Position numbers and translations under genes: made by a program. This document shows, in pieces, positions 28,695 through 36,149 of a stretch of DNA of 64,000 bases. The notes below the pieces were generated by a model. It searched no databases, was not told the DNA's origin, and saw only the letters and a program-made list of their open reading frames with translations. This stretch comes from Aquincola tertiaricarbonis (lineage in GTDB: Bacteria > Pseudomonadota > Gammaproteobacteria > Burkholderiales > Burkholderiaceae_C), in contig NZ_JZUE01000013.1 in assembly GCF_000969605.1 (NCBI RefSeq), forward strand, positions 141,609-205,608. Direction: 5' to 3'. The stretch's first letter is position 1. The number at the start of each line of letters is the position of its first letter.

Positions 28695-30107
28695 ATGAAG
28701 AACCTGAACCGTTGGACGCGGCTCACGCCGCTGCTGGCCGCGCTGGTGCTGGCCGGCTGCGCCACCGCGCTGCCGCCGGTGGAAGACCGCCTGCTGCCTG
28801 CCACGCCGGCCGCCTTCAAGGAAACCGATGGCCGCTGGGCCCAGGCCACGCCGGCCGATGCCCAGCCGCGCGGCGAATGGTGGAAGAGCTTCGGCGATGC
28901 CGAACTCGACCGCTGGGTGGAACGTGCCGGCGAGCAGAACACCAGCATCCAGCAGGCTGCGGCACGGCTGCAGCAGGCGCGGGCGCTGGTGCGCTCGGCC
29001 GACGCGAACCGCGCGCCGCAGGTGGGCGTGGGGGCCGGCTTGTCCAGGCAAGCGGGTGTGGACAACAACGGCCCGGCCAACACCCTGGCCCGCGTGGGCA
29101 TCGACCTGCAGTACGAGCTGGACCTGTTCGGCCGGCTCTCGCGGGCCAGCCAGGCGGCCGAGCTGGATGCGCAGAGCCGGGCGGCCCTGTTGCAGAGCAC
29201 CCGCCTGCTGGTGCAGGCCGACACGGCGCAGACCTACCTGGCGCTGCGCATGCTGGACGCCGAGCGGGCGCTGGTGCGCGACACCGTCAACGCCTACCGC
29301 GACACGCTGCGCCTGACCGAGCGCCGCCAGCAGGCCGGCGACATCGCCGAGCTGGACGTGGCCCGCGTGCGCACCGAGGTGGCCGCCACCGAATCGGAAG
29401 CGCTGGCGCTCGACCAGCGCCGCGCGACGCTGGAGCATGCGCTGGCGGTGCTGGTGGGCGAGGCCGCCTCCAGCTTCAGCGTGCCGCCGCAGGACTGGTC
29501 GGCCGCGCTGCCCACGGTGCCGCCGGGCCTGCCCAGCACCGTGCTGCAGCGCCGGCCCGACGTGGCCGCCGCCCAGCGCAGCATGCTGGCCGCGCAGGCG
29601 CGGGTGGGCGTGGCCCAGGCCGCCTGGTTCCCGAGCGTGTCGCTCACCGGCAGTGCCGGCCAGGCGTCCACCGACGTCGGCGACCTGTTCAAGTGGTCGA
29701 TGCGCAGCTGGGGCGTGGGGGCGTTGCTGTCGCTGCCGCTGTTCGATGGCGGCCGCCGACAGGCCGGCGTCGACAGCGCCCGGGCCGAGCTGGACGGCGC
29801 GCTGGCCGGCTACCGCGAGCAGGTGCTGGTGGCCTTCCGCGACGTGGAGGACCAACTGGCCGCGCTGCGCCTGCTGGCCGACCAGGCGGAGGCGCAGTCG
29901 CGCGCGGTGGCATCCGCCACCCGGGCCACGAGCCTGTCCACCTCACGTTACCGCAATGGTTACGTGAGCCAGCTCGACCTGCTGGACGCCCAGCGCACCG
30001 AGCTGCGCAACCGCCGGCAGGCGCTGCAGGTGCGGGCCGCTCAGTACCAGGCCACCGTCGGCCTGGTGCGAGCATTGGGCGGCGGCTGGGACGTGGCCGG
30101 CGGATGA
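28695..30107 (+). CDS. RND outer-membrane channel lipoprotein (OprM/OprN/NodT family)
   Basis: This is the outer-membrane exit duct of the efflux system. The 470-residue product has a lipoprotein signal ending in LAGC with Cys22 as the lipidation site. It carries the two repeated OEP halves, seen in NTSIQQAAARLQQARALVRS and again in VAAAQRSMLAAQARVGVAQAA, and FPSVSLTGSAG. The ATG at 28695 is preferred over the one at 28671 because AAGGAG lies 6 bp upstream and the lipobox is then at the usual distance. Confidence 0.92.
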   Translation: MKNLNRWTRLTPLLAALVLAGCATALPPVEDRLLPATPAAFKETDGRWAQATPADAQPRGEWWKSFGDAELDRWVERAGEQNTSIQQAAARLQQARALVRSADANRAPQVGVGAGLSRQAGVDNNGPANTLARVGIDLQYELDLFGRLSRASQAAELDAQSRAALLQSTRLLVQADTAQTYLALRMLDAERALVRDTVNAYRDTLRLTERRQQAGDIAELDVARVRTEVAATESEALALDQRRATLEHALAVLVGEAASSFSVPPQDWSAALPTVPPGLPSTVLQRRPDVAAAQRSMLAAQARVGVAQAAWFPSVSLTGSAGQASTDVGDLFKWSMRSWGVGALLSLPLFDGGRRQAGVDSARAELDGALAGYREQVLVAFRDVEDQLAALRLLADQAEAQSRAVASATRATSLSTSRYRNGYVSQLDLLDAQRTELRNRRQALQVRAAQYQATVGLVRALGGGWDVAGG

Positions 30108-30126
30108 CGCGCACACTGGCCCTCCG

Positions 30127-30945
30127 ATGGAGATGATCGCCCTGGCCCTGGCGGGCCTGCTGCTGGTGGGCTGGTTCCTGGGCCAGCCCTGGCTGCGCGA
30201 ACAGCGCCGCAGGCGCTGGCGTGCGCAGCCGTTTCCGGCGGCCTGGCGGCGCATCCTGCGGCGGCGCGTGCCGCTGGTGCGCAGGCTGCCGGCGTACCTG
30301 CAGCTGCAGCTCAAGCAGCGCATCCAGGTCTTCCTGGCCGAGGTGCCTTTCATCGGCTGCGACGGGCTGGTGGTCACCGACGAGATGCGCGTGACCGTGG
30401 CCGCGCAGGCCAGCCTGCTGCTGCTCAACCGGCCGCAGGCGGCCTTCACCGAGCTGCGGCAGGTGCTGCTGTACCCCGGCGCCTTCGTGGTGGACCGGGT
30501 GCGGCCGGCCGGCGGCGGCGTGCAGCACGACGACCGGCGTGTGCTGGCCGGCGAATCGTGGTCGCAGGGCCAGGTGCTGCTCTCGTGGCACGACGCGCTG
30601 ATGGGCGCGGCCGACCCGGACGATGGCCACAACGTGGTGATCCATGAATTCGCGCACCAGCTCGACCAGATCACGGGCGCCGCCAACGGTGCGCCGCCGC
30701 TGGCCGGGCGCTTGCACTACCAGCGCTGGTCGCAGGTGCTGGGCGCGGCCTTCGAGCGCTTGCGCCAGCAGCTGGCGGCCGGCGAGCCCACGCTCTTCGA
30801 TGCCTACGGCGCCACCGAGCCGGCGGAGTTCTTCGCGGTGGCCACCGAGGTGTTCTTCGAGCAGCCACAACGGCTGGCCGCCGAACACCCGGCGCTGTAT
30901 GCCGAGTTGCGCGGCTACTACCAGGTGGACCCGGCGGGCTGGTAG
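30127..30945 (+). CDS. mtfA: MtfA, M90-family zinc peptidase
   Basis: MtfA is a metallopeptidase that in enterobacteria binds the Mlc repressor and so affects glucose PTS expression. The 272-residue product has an N-terminal hydrophobic stretch, and the zinc motif HEFAHQLD with His173, Glu174 and His177. A second conserved region follows (ATEPAEFFAVATEVFFEQP), which supplies the third ligand. Length matches the family. It starts 19 bp after the efflux operon and could be read through from it, but the functions are unrelated. Mlc itself is not encoded here. Confidence 0.92.
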   Translation: MEMIALALAGLLLVGWFLGQPWLREQRRRRWRAQPFPAAWRRILRRRVPLVRRLPAYLQLQLKQRIQVFLAEVPFIGCDGLVVTDEMRVTVAAQASLLLLNRPQAAFTELRQVLLYPGAFVVDRVRPAGGGVQHDDRRVLAGESWSQGQVLLSWHDALMGAADPDDGHNVVIHEFAHQLDQITGAANGAPPLAGRLHYQRWSQVLGAAFERLRQQLAAGEPTLFDAYGATEPAEFFAVATEVFFEQPQRLAAEHPALYAELRGYYQVDPAGW

Positions 30946-30957
30946 GCCGGGGCGGGG

Positions 30958-31311
30958 TCAGGCTCGCTGAGGCACCCGCGACGGCGCGACGGTCTGGCCC
31001 GCCAGCGGATGGGCGATGCGTCCGTCGCCATAGCTGCCGACCACCTGCGCGATCACGACCTGGTAGCCGTTGAGCCAGCGGGACTGGGCCTGCTTGGCCT
31101 CAACGTGCGAAGGGTGCCGCATCAGCGCCTGCAGCGCGTCCATCGACTCCCAGTAGTACACGTTGCAGACGAGCCCCGTGGCCGGGTTCTCCCACGCCTC
31201 CTCGCCCAGGTAGCCGGGAATCGAGCGCGCCACCTCGGCGATCACCTGGTCCAGCGCATGGAAGGCGTCGTCGTACTGCCCGGGCAGGAAGGTGAAGGTG
31301 GAGGTGTACAT
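30958..31311 (-). CDS. ABM-fold (antibiotic biosynthesis monooxygenase-like) protein
   Basis: The 117-residue product resembles small dimeric alpha-beta barrel proteins: MYTSTFTFLPGQYDDAFHALDQVI, then IPGYLGEEAWENPATGLVCNVYYWESMDALQALMRHPSHVEAKQ. Members include monooxygenases and heme-degrading enzymes, but no catalytic residue can be assigned here. The start at 31311 lies 7 bp after the parA stop, so it is probably in the same transcript as parA. The C-terminal 20 residues extend beyond the usual fold. Confidence 0.75.
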   Translation of the reverse strand: MYTSTFTFLPGQYDDAFHALDQVIAEVARSIPGYLGEEAWENPATGLVCNVYYWESMDALQALMRHPSHVEAKQAQSRWLNGYQVVIAQVVGSYGDGRIAHPLAGQTVAPSRVPQRA

Positions 31312-31318
31312 GGCCTGC

Positions 31319-32089
31319 TCAAGCCGCCAGTGCAGCATGCAGCGCCACGAACTCCTGCGTGAGCTTGTGGCGCGCGTCCAGGTGCACCATCGGCTTGGCC
31401 TGCTCGTGCGACTCCTTGATCTTCACGCTGGCGCTCAGGTAGGGCTGCAGCACCGGCAGGCCTTCGTCGATCAGCTCCTGCACCGTGCGCTGCGGCAGGC
31501 TGGCGCGCGGCTGGAACTGGTTGACCACGATGCCTTCGACCTCCAGGCCATCGTTGTGGTCGGCGCGGATCTCCTGCACGGTTTCCATCAGGCCGTAGAG
31601 CGCGCGGCGGGAGAAGTCGTCGCAGTCGAAGGGGATCAGGCAGCGCTCGGCCGCGATCAGGGCGGAGCGGGTATAGAAGTTCAGTGCCGGCGGGGTGTCG
31701 ATCCAGATGTCGTCGAACTCGTCGGCCAGCTCGGCCAGCGCATCCCGCAGCTTGTAGATCTTGTAGCGCGACTCCAGCTTGCCGTGCAGCTCGTCCAGGT
31801 GGATGCTGGCCGGCATCAGGCTCAGGTTCTCCCACGGCGTGGCCACGATGAAGTCGGTGGTGGCCGGCGGCCGCACGCTGAACTTCAGCGTCTGCTCGAA
31901 GAACTCGGCGGCGCCGGCGCCCAGGCCTTCGGCCGCGGCCTGGCCCATCAGGTAGTGGGTGGTGTTGCCCTGCGAGTCCAGGTCCACCACCAGCGTGCGA
32001 TGCCCCTGTTGCGCGCCGATGGCGGCCAGGTTGCAGGTGATGGTGGACTTGCCCACGCCACCCTTCTGATTGAACACGACACGGCGCAT
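31319..32089 (-). CDS. ParA-family ATPase (orphan)
   Basis: ParA ATPases position DNA or protein cargo. The 256-residue product has the deviant Walker A at the very N-terminus (FNQKGGVGKST), then VVDLDSQGNTTHYLMG, and Walker B-like DDIWIDTPPAL. It is a short ParA without an N-terminal helix-turn-helix, and no ParB gene or parS-like array is adjacent. This fits the chromosomal orphan group that segregates plasmids, chemotaxis clusters or other cargo. GGGGAAGCC precedes the ATG. Neighbours are a DedA-rhodanese fusion and an ABM protein, which give no clue to the cargo. Confidence 0.9.
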   Translation of the reverse strand: MRRVVFNQKGGVGKSTITCNLAAIGAQQGHRTLVVDLDSQGNTTHYLMGQAAAEGLGAGAAEFFEQTLKFSVRPPATTDFIVATPWENLSLMPASIHLDELHGKLESRYKIYKLRDALAELADEFDDIWIDTPPALNFYTRSALIAAERCLIPFDCDDFSRRALYGLMETVQEIRADHNDGLEVEGIVVNQFQPRASLPQRTVQELIDEGLPVLQPYLSASVKIKESHEQAKPMVHLDARHKLTQEFVALHAALAA

Positions 32090-32144
32090 GCGGCTTCCCC
32101 TGGTGACTCGATCCGGAGCGCCGATTGTGCAATGCAGCAGCTGC

Positions 32145-33092
32145 TCAGCCCGTGCTCACCGGATGGCCCGCGGCGGCCCAGGCTTCCAGCCCGCCGGCCA
32201 GCGGCTGCACACGGGTGAAGCCCTGACGGGCCAGGCGCTGCGCGGCCAGCGCGGCAGAGGCCTCGTTCGGGCAGTTGCAATACAGCACGATGTGCGCATC
32301 GCGCGGCAGGCCGGCCGCATGGGCCAGGATGTCCGGCAGGGCCACGGGGCGGGCGCCCGGAATGCGCCGCGGGTCCAGCTGGCCTGCGGTGCCCGAGCGC
32401 ACGTCGATCACCACTGGCGCGGCGTCGGCCGCCTGCAGCAGCTGGCGCAGCTCGGTCACGCTGATGCGCTGCATCGCCAGCGCCCGCAGGAAGCGCCGGC
32501 GGCGCCACCAGCGCCAGCCGGCAAAGCCGGCCACCAGCGCCACCAGCAGCATGCCGGCCGCCATGCCGGCCTGGGCCAGTGCCGCCAGCACCGCATCCAC
32601 CTGCCGGCTGAAGGCGGCGCCCAGGCCCAGGAACAGGCCCGACCAGATGGCGCCGGCCACGACGTCGTAGGCCACGAAGCGGGGCACCGACATGCCCAGC
32701 GCACCGGCCATCGGCGCGGCCACCACCGACACGCCCGGCACGAACTTGGCCGCCACCAGCGCGCTGCCGCCCCAGCGGGTCATCATCGTCTCGCTCTGGC
32801 GCACGCAGGAATCGGGGGACAGCGAGAGCCGGCACAGCAGGCCCATGACGCGGTGGCCGTAGCGGCGCCCGGCAGCGAACCACACGGCGTCGCCGGCCAC
32901 GTTGGCCACGATGGCCAGGCCCAGGGCCCACCACCATGGCGGCGTGGCACCACCGGCCGGCCCCGCGGCCAGGCCGCCTGCGACCACCAGCAGCGGCGCG
33001 GCGGGCACCGGCACGCCGGCCCGTGCGGCCAGGGTGACCAGGAAGACGATCAGCAGGCCGTGTTCAGCCAGCAGGGACATCAAGGCTTGCAT
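32145..33092 (-). CDS. DedA-family membrane protein fused to a rhodanese domain
   Basis: The 315-residue product joins two domains. Residues 1 to about 190 are a DedA/SNARE-associated membrane domain (GLLIVFLVTLAARAGVPVPA, the AKFVPGVSVVAAPMAG segment and further helices). From about 205 there is a rhodanese domain, with VVIDVRSG and the active-site loop CNCPNE starting at Cys272, ending with PLAGGLEAWAAAGHP. DedA proteins move lipids or keep membrane potential; rhodaneses transfer sulfane sulfur. The rhodanese part would sit in the cytosol. Such fusions occur in proteobacteria but their role is not established. Confidence 0.9.
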   Translation of the reverse strand: MQALMSLLAEHGLLIVFLVTLAARAGVPVPAAPLLVVAGGLAAGPAGGATPPWWWALGLAIVANVAGDAVWFAAGRRYGHRVMGLLCRLSLSPDSCVRQSETMMTRWGGSALVAAKFVPGVSVVAAPMAGALGMSVPRFVAYDVVAGAIWSGLFLGLGAAFSRQVDAVLAALAQAGMAAGMLLVALVAGFAGWRWWRRRRFLRALAMQRISVTELRQLLQAADAAPVVIDVRSGTAGQLDPRRIPGARPVALPDILAHAAGLPRDAHIVLYCNCPNEASAALAAQRLARQGFTRVQPLAGGLEAWAAAGHPVSTG

Positions 33093-33110
33093 GCCCCATT
33101 CTTGCCGCGA

Positions 33111-33359
33111 TCAGGCGAAGTGGTCGCCGCCGATGCAGGCGCACAGCACCTTGGGCGCCTGGCGCGGCGCGGTGCCCGGCGTGCTGGTGGGGGTGGCGGA
33201 GGGGGTCGTGGCCGAAGGCATGGCCGTGGGTGCCTGTGCCGGTGCGGTGGCCGCGGGCGTGGCGGCCTGCCGCGGTGCCACCGCCGGCGCCGGGCCGGCC
33301 CAGGCCACGCTGGCGGCAAAGCCCAGCGCGGCGACGGTGAACACGAATGCGGTCTTCAT
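33111..33359 (-). CDS. Small secreted Pro/Ala/Thr-rich protein
   Basis: The 82-residue product has a good Sec signal (MKTAFVFTVAALGFAASVAWA). About 45 residues follow that are almost only Ala, Pro, Thr, Ser and Gln, and then a short different end, KVLCACIGGDHFA, with two cysteines and a histidine. I do not recognise a family. The low-complexity linker and short Cys-containing tip could hold a metal or heme, or form a disulfide. AGGAG is 8 bp before the ATG, directly next to a 14-bp palindrome. It is the last gene of a run of small secreted proteins on this strand. Confidence 0.65.
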   Translation of the reverse strand: MKTAFVFTVAALGFAASVAWAGPAPAVAPRQAATPAATAPAQAPTAMPSATTPSATPTSTPGTAPRQAPKVLCACIGGDHFA

Positions 33360-33371
33360 GGTGTGGCTCCT

Positions 33372-33385
33372 CTTGTCTAGACAAG
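33372..33385. promoter_or_regulatory. 14-bp palindrome CTTGTCTAGACAAG
   Basis: The site is a perfect palindrome placed immediately upstream of the ribosome-binding site of the small secreted protein gene. A near-identical copy is at 34282. Position and symmetry suggest a repressor site or a small hairpin acting on translation. Confidence 0.5.
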
Positions 33386-33460
33386 GTTGCGGGCAGCCCT
33401 GGAACGACGACGGGCGGCCCTTGCAGGCCGCCCGTCGTCAGGCGCGGGGCGCAAGGCGGG

Positions 33461-33796
33461 TCAGCCGCGTGAGTACAGCGCTTGCTGGCCTTGGCTCAGC
33501 GCACCGCTCTTCATGGCATTGATGGTTTCGGCGCGAACTTCGGCACGGCTGCGCTCGGAAGCCGCAGGGCGCTGGGCCAGGTAGCCGTAGCCGTCGGCAT
33601 CGGTACGCAGTTCACCGTTGGCACGGGCCTGGAGCAGCTCGGCCTGCACTTGCGCGCGGGTCTTGGTGGACTTGAATTCCTGCTGCGTGACGGTGTAGCC
33701 GTAGGTGTCGCCCAGGTGGGCCTGCGCGAAGGTGGCGCCGCTCATCAGCGTGAGGCCGGCGGCCAGGGCCGCGGCGTAGATGGTCTTGCTGTTCAT
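33461..33796 (-). CDS. DUF4148 family secreted protein, copy 1
   Basis: The 111-residue product has a signal peptide (MNSKTIYAAALAAGLTLMSGATFAQA) and the DUF4148 pattern. The segment STKTRAQVQAELLQARANGE is followed about 40 residues later by a similar SRAEVRAETINAMKSG, so the mature protein is an internal repeat of TRA(Q/E)V-type helices. It ends LYSRG. DUF4148 proteins are common in Burkholderiales and uncharacterised. Two paralogues lie directly upstream on the same strand, and the three look like products of recent tandem duplication followed by divergence. Confidence 0.85.
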   Translation of the reverse strand: MNSKTIYAAALAAGLTLMSGATFAQAHLGDTYGYTVTQQEFKSTKTRAQVQAELLQARANGELRTDADGYGYLAQRPAASERSRAEVRAETINAMKSGALSQGQQALYSRG

Positions 33797-33829
33797 GATG
33801 TGCTTTCGTTCGTTGCGTGAGTAAGGTGC

Positions 33830-34171
33830 TCAGCCGCGGCTGTAGTTGCCCTGGCTCAGGTGCTCGCCGGCCTGGATGGCCTTGATGACTTCGGCGCGCA
33901 CTTCGGCACGGGTCTTGGTGGACGCGGTGGGGGCCGCGAAGCCACGCTCGCCCAGGCCGTAGCCCTCGGCGGTGATGCGCAGCTCGCCATTGGCGCGGGC
34001 CTGGGCCAGCTCGGCGTTCACCTGGGCGCGGGTCTTGGTGGAAGGGGCCTGCAGCTCGGGCACGTTGTAGCCGCCGGTGTCGCCGTACACCTGGGCGGTG
34101 GCGGCGGTGGAGGCCAGCAGGGCGATGAGCGAAGCGGCGACGGTGGTGGCGATGCGGTTCTTGGTGGTCAT
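33830..34171 (-). CDS. DUF4148 family secreted protein, copy 2
   Basis: The 113-residue product has a signal peptide ending ASTAATAQ and the mature start VYGDTGGYNVPELQ, shared with copy 3. The two internal repeats are STKTRAQVNAELAQARANGE and STKTRAEVRAEVIKAIQAGE, and here they are most alike. It ends NYSRG. AGGAG lies about 11 bp upstream of the ATG. The gap to copy 1 is 33 bp, so these two probably share a transcript. Confidence 0.85.
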   Translation of the reverse strand: MTTKNRIATTVAASLIALLASTAATAQVYGDTGGYNVPELQAPSTKTRAQVNAELAQARANGELRITAEGYGLGERGFAAPTASTKTRAEVRAEVIKAIQAGEHLSQGNYSRG

Positions 34172-34281
34172 GATGTGTGCTCCTATGGAGAGAGACTGTA
34201 GGGACGGTGGCTGCCTGGAAAAAGCGCCTGGCCGTCAATGCGTCATTGCGTGGGCTGCAACAGTGGCCGTGGGCGCACCGG

Positions 34282-34295
34282 CTTGCCTAGACAAG
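34282..34295. promoter_or_regulatory. Near-copy of the 14-bp palindrome (CTTGCCTAGACAAG)
   Basis: It differs from the site at 33372 by one base, which breaks one pair of the palindrome. It lies between the end of DUF4148 copy 3 and the start of copy 2, about 110 bp upstream of copy 2, where a promoter for copies 1 and 2 could be. Confidence 0.4.
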
Positions 34296-34312
34296 TTGGC
34301 TGCGCTGCCGGC

Positions 34313-34636
34313 TCAGCCGCGGATGTGGTCGCCGCGGCTCAGCGCCTCGCCCGACTTCAGGGCCTTCACGGCCTCGGCCTGCACTTCCGCACGGGTGCGG
34401 GTGGAGGGCGCGGCATGGCGGCGGGCGAAGTCGTAGCCGTCGGCATCGGTGCGCAGCTCGCCGTTGGCACGGGCCTGCTGCAGTTCGGCCAGCACCTGGG
34501 CGCGGGTCTTGGGGGCGACCTGGGTCTTCAGTTCCGGCACGTCGTAGCCGCCGGTGTCGCCATACACCTGGGCGGTGGCGGCACCCGAGGCGAGCAGGGC
34601 GACGAGCGAAGCGGCGATGAGGGACTTGGTGTTCAT
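34313..34636 (-). CDS. DUF4148 family secreted protein, copy 3
   Basis: The 107-residue product starts MNTKSLIAASLVALLASGAATAQ (signal peptide) and continues VYGDTGGYDVPELKTQ. The internal repeats are APKTRAQVLAELQQARANGE and STRTRAEVQAEAVKALKSGE, and the end is DHIRG. AAGGA lies 9 bp before the ATG at 34636. It is the first gene in the minus-strand run of small secreted proteins and is divergent from the acetyltransferase gene. Confidence 0.85.
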   Translation of the reverse strand: MNTKSLIAASLVALLASGAATAQVYGDTGGYDVPELKTQVAPKTRAQVLAELQQARANGELRTDADGYDFARRHAAPSTRTRAEVQAEAVKALKSGEALSRGDHIRG

Positions 34637-34835
34637 GATGACGATTCCTTCAAGAGTGGAGTGATCTGGTTTCGTCGGCCGGGCGCTGCTTGCGTTGTGT
34701 GTCGGAGTGCCCTGTCGATGGGATGAACTGTAGGCAGCCACCCCCTCGGGAAACAGGCCCGCCACGCCAATGGCTCATTGCATTGCCGTCAACAATCACG
34801 GCGCATGCGACGGGTGGCTGCCGCACAATTCCTGC

Positions 34836-35444
34836 ATGTCCCTGCCCGTTCCCTCCCAGCCCGAAGGCCCCTTCATGCGACTGGCCGGCCAGCGTGTGGA
34901 ACTGGTGGCCTCCGCCTTCGTCGAGCCCGCCGCGGTGGCCGACTACTACCGCCGCAACGCGGCCCACTTCAGCCGCTGGGACCCGCCCTCGCCGCCCGGC
35001 TTCGCCAGCGCGGCGGTGCAGGCCGAGCGCCTGCAGATGGCGGCCGTGGCCTTCGGCATGGGCACCGGCTTCCGCTACTGGCTGGTGGAGCCGCATGCGC
35101 CGCAGCGCGTGGTGGGCAGCGTGCATTTCTCCAACGTGGCGCGTGGTCCGTTCCAAAGCGCCTCGCTGGGCTACTCGGTGGACCAGAGCCTGGAAGGCCG
35201 CGGCGTGATGGCCGAGGCGCTGGCACGCGGCATCGAGGAGATGTTCTCGCCGCGCGGCCGGCTGCATCGCATCGAAGCCGGGATCCGGCCCGAGAACGAA
35301 CGCAGCCTGGCGCTCATCCGCCGCATGAGCTTCACGCAGATCGGCCTGGCGCCGCAGTACCTGATGATCGACGGCCAATGGCGCGACCACCTGCTGTGGC
35401 AGCGGGTGAATGCGGACTGGCAGCCGCCCGACGCGCAGGCCTAG
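34836..35444 (+). CDS. GNAT acetyltransferase, RimJ/RimL type
   Basis: This is an acetyl-CoA-dependent N-acetyltransferase of the ribosomal-protein-alanine group. The product has 202 residues from the ATG at 34836, or 189 from 34875, which has a better placed AAGG. Family segments are VVGSVHFSNVARGPFQSASLGYSVD, GRGVMAEALARGIEEMF with the acetyl-CoA loop, and RIEAGIRPENERSLALIRRM. The N-terminus YYRRNAAHFSRWDPPSP resembles RimJ. The real acceptor is unknown; members modify ribosomal proteins, toxins or antibiotics. Confidence 0.88.
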   Translation: MSLPVPSQPEGPFMRLAGQRVELVASAFVEPAAVADYYRRNAAHFSRWDPPSPPGFASAAVQAERLQMAAVAFGMGTGFRYWLVEPHAPQRVVGSVHFSNVARGPFQSASLGYSVDQSLEGRGVMAEALARGIEEMFSPRGRLHRIEAGIRPENERSLALIRRMSFTQIGLAPQYLMIDGQWRDHLLWQRVNADWQPPDAQA

Positions 35445-35515
35445 CCAGGCGCCGGGCTCCTCGCGCGGCCCGGGCGCGGCCATAAACTCGGCCGCAGGCA
35501 ATGCAGGGGAAGCCC

Positions 35516-36100
35516 ATGACACACCACGCTCTTCGTTCGCGCTTCTTCATGGCCGTGGTCCTGGCCGGTGCCGGCACGCTGGCGCAGGCGCAGCCGGCCG
35601 AGGCCGCATCGCAGCCCGAGCCGATGCTGCGCGGGGCCGACGTGACCGAATCGGCGCTGGTGGACGCGCTGGCCATCGAGGCGCCCGAGCCGCCGGCAGA
35701 TGCCAAGACGCGCGGCTTCCGCCCGGCGGTGCGTCCGCCCAGCAACAAGCCGGCCGCGCCGGGCAAGGCCTCGCTGCTCATCACCTTTCCCACCGATTCG
35801 GCGGAGCTGACGGCCGAGAGCAAGGCCGCACTGGACACGGTGGCCAAGGCGCTGCAATCGGACAAGCTGGCCGGTTTCGGCTTCCGGGTGGAAGGCCATG
35901 CCGACCCGCGCGGGCAGGCCGACCGCAACATGAAGCTGTCGCAGCTGCGCGCGCAGGCGGTGGTCGACTACCTGGTGACCGTGCGCGGCGTGCTGCCCGA
36001 GCGGCTGGCGCCCCAGGGCAAGGGATCCACCGAGCCGGTGGACGCCGCGCGGCCGGAGGCGCCGGAGAACCGGCGGGTGACCATCGTCACCAACCGGTAG
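35516..36100 (+). CDS. OmpA-family peptidoglycan-associated protein
   Basis: The 194-residue product has a Sec signal (FFMAVVLAGAGTLAQAQ) without a lipobox. A low-complexity stretch follows, and a C-terminal OmpA domain from about residue 80: SLLITFPTDSAELTAESKAAL, then FRVEGHADPRGQADRNMKLSQLRAQAVVDYL with the peptidoglycan-binding Asp and Arg positions, ending ENRRVTIVTNR. It is probably periplasmic and bound to the cell wall. The ATG at 35516 has GGGGAA upstream. It converges with the caspase exoprotein gene; whether it serves that system is not known. Confidence 0.88.
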   Translation: MTHHALRSRFFMAVVLAGAGTLAQAQPAEAASQPEPMLRGADVTESALVDALAIEAPEPPADAKTRGFRPAVRPPSNKPAAPGKASLLITFPTDSAELTAESKAALDTVAKALQSDKLAGFGFRVEGHADPRGQADRNMKLSQLRAQAVVDYLVTVRGVLPERLAPQGKGSTEPVDAARPEAPENRRVTIVTNR

Positions 36101-36114
36101 ATGCAGCACCCGGT

Positions 36115-36130
36115 CCCGTGCATGCACGGG
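36115..36130. repeat. 16-bp palindrome between convergent genes
   Basis: CCCGTGCATGCACGGG is perfectly symmetric and lies between the stops of the OmpA-type gene and the exoprotein gene. A bidirectional transcription end is plausible, but neither side has a T-run. Confidence 0.5.
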
Positions 36131-36149
36131 CCCACCCGCCGAGCGCCGT

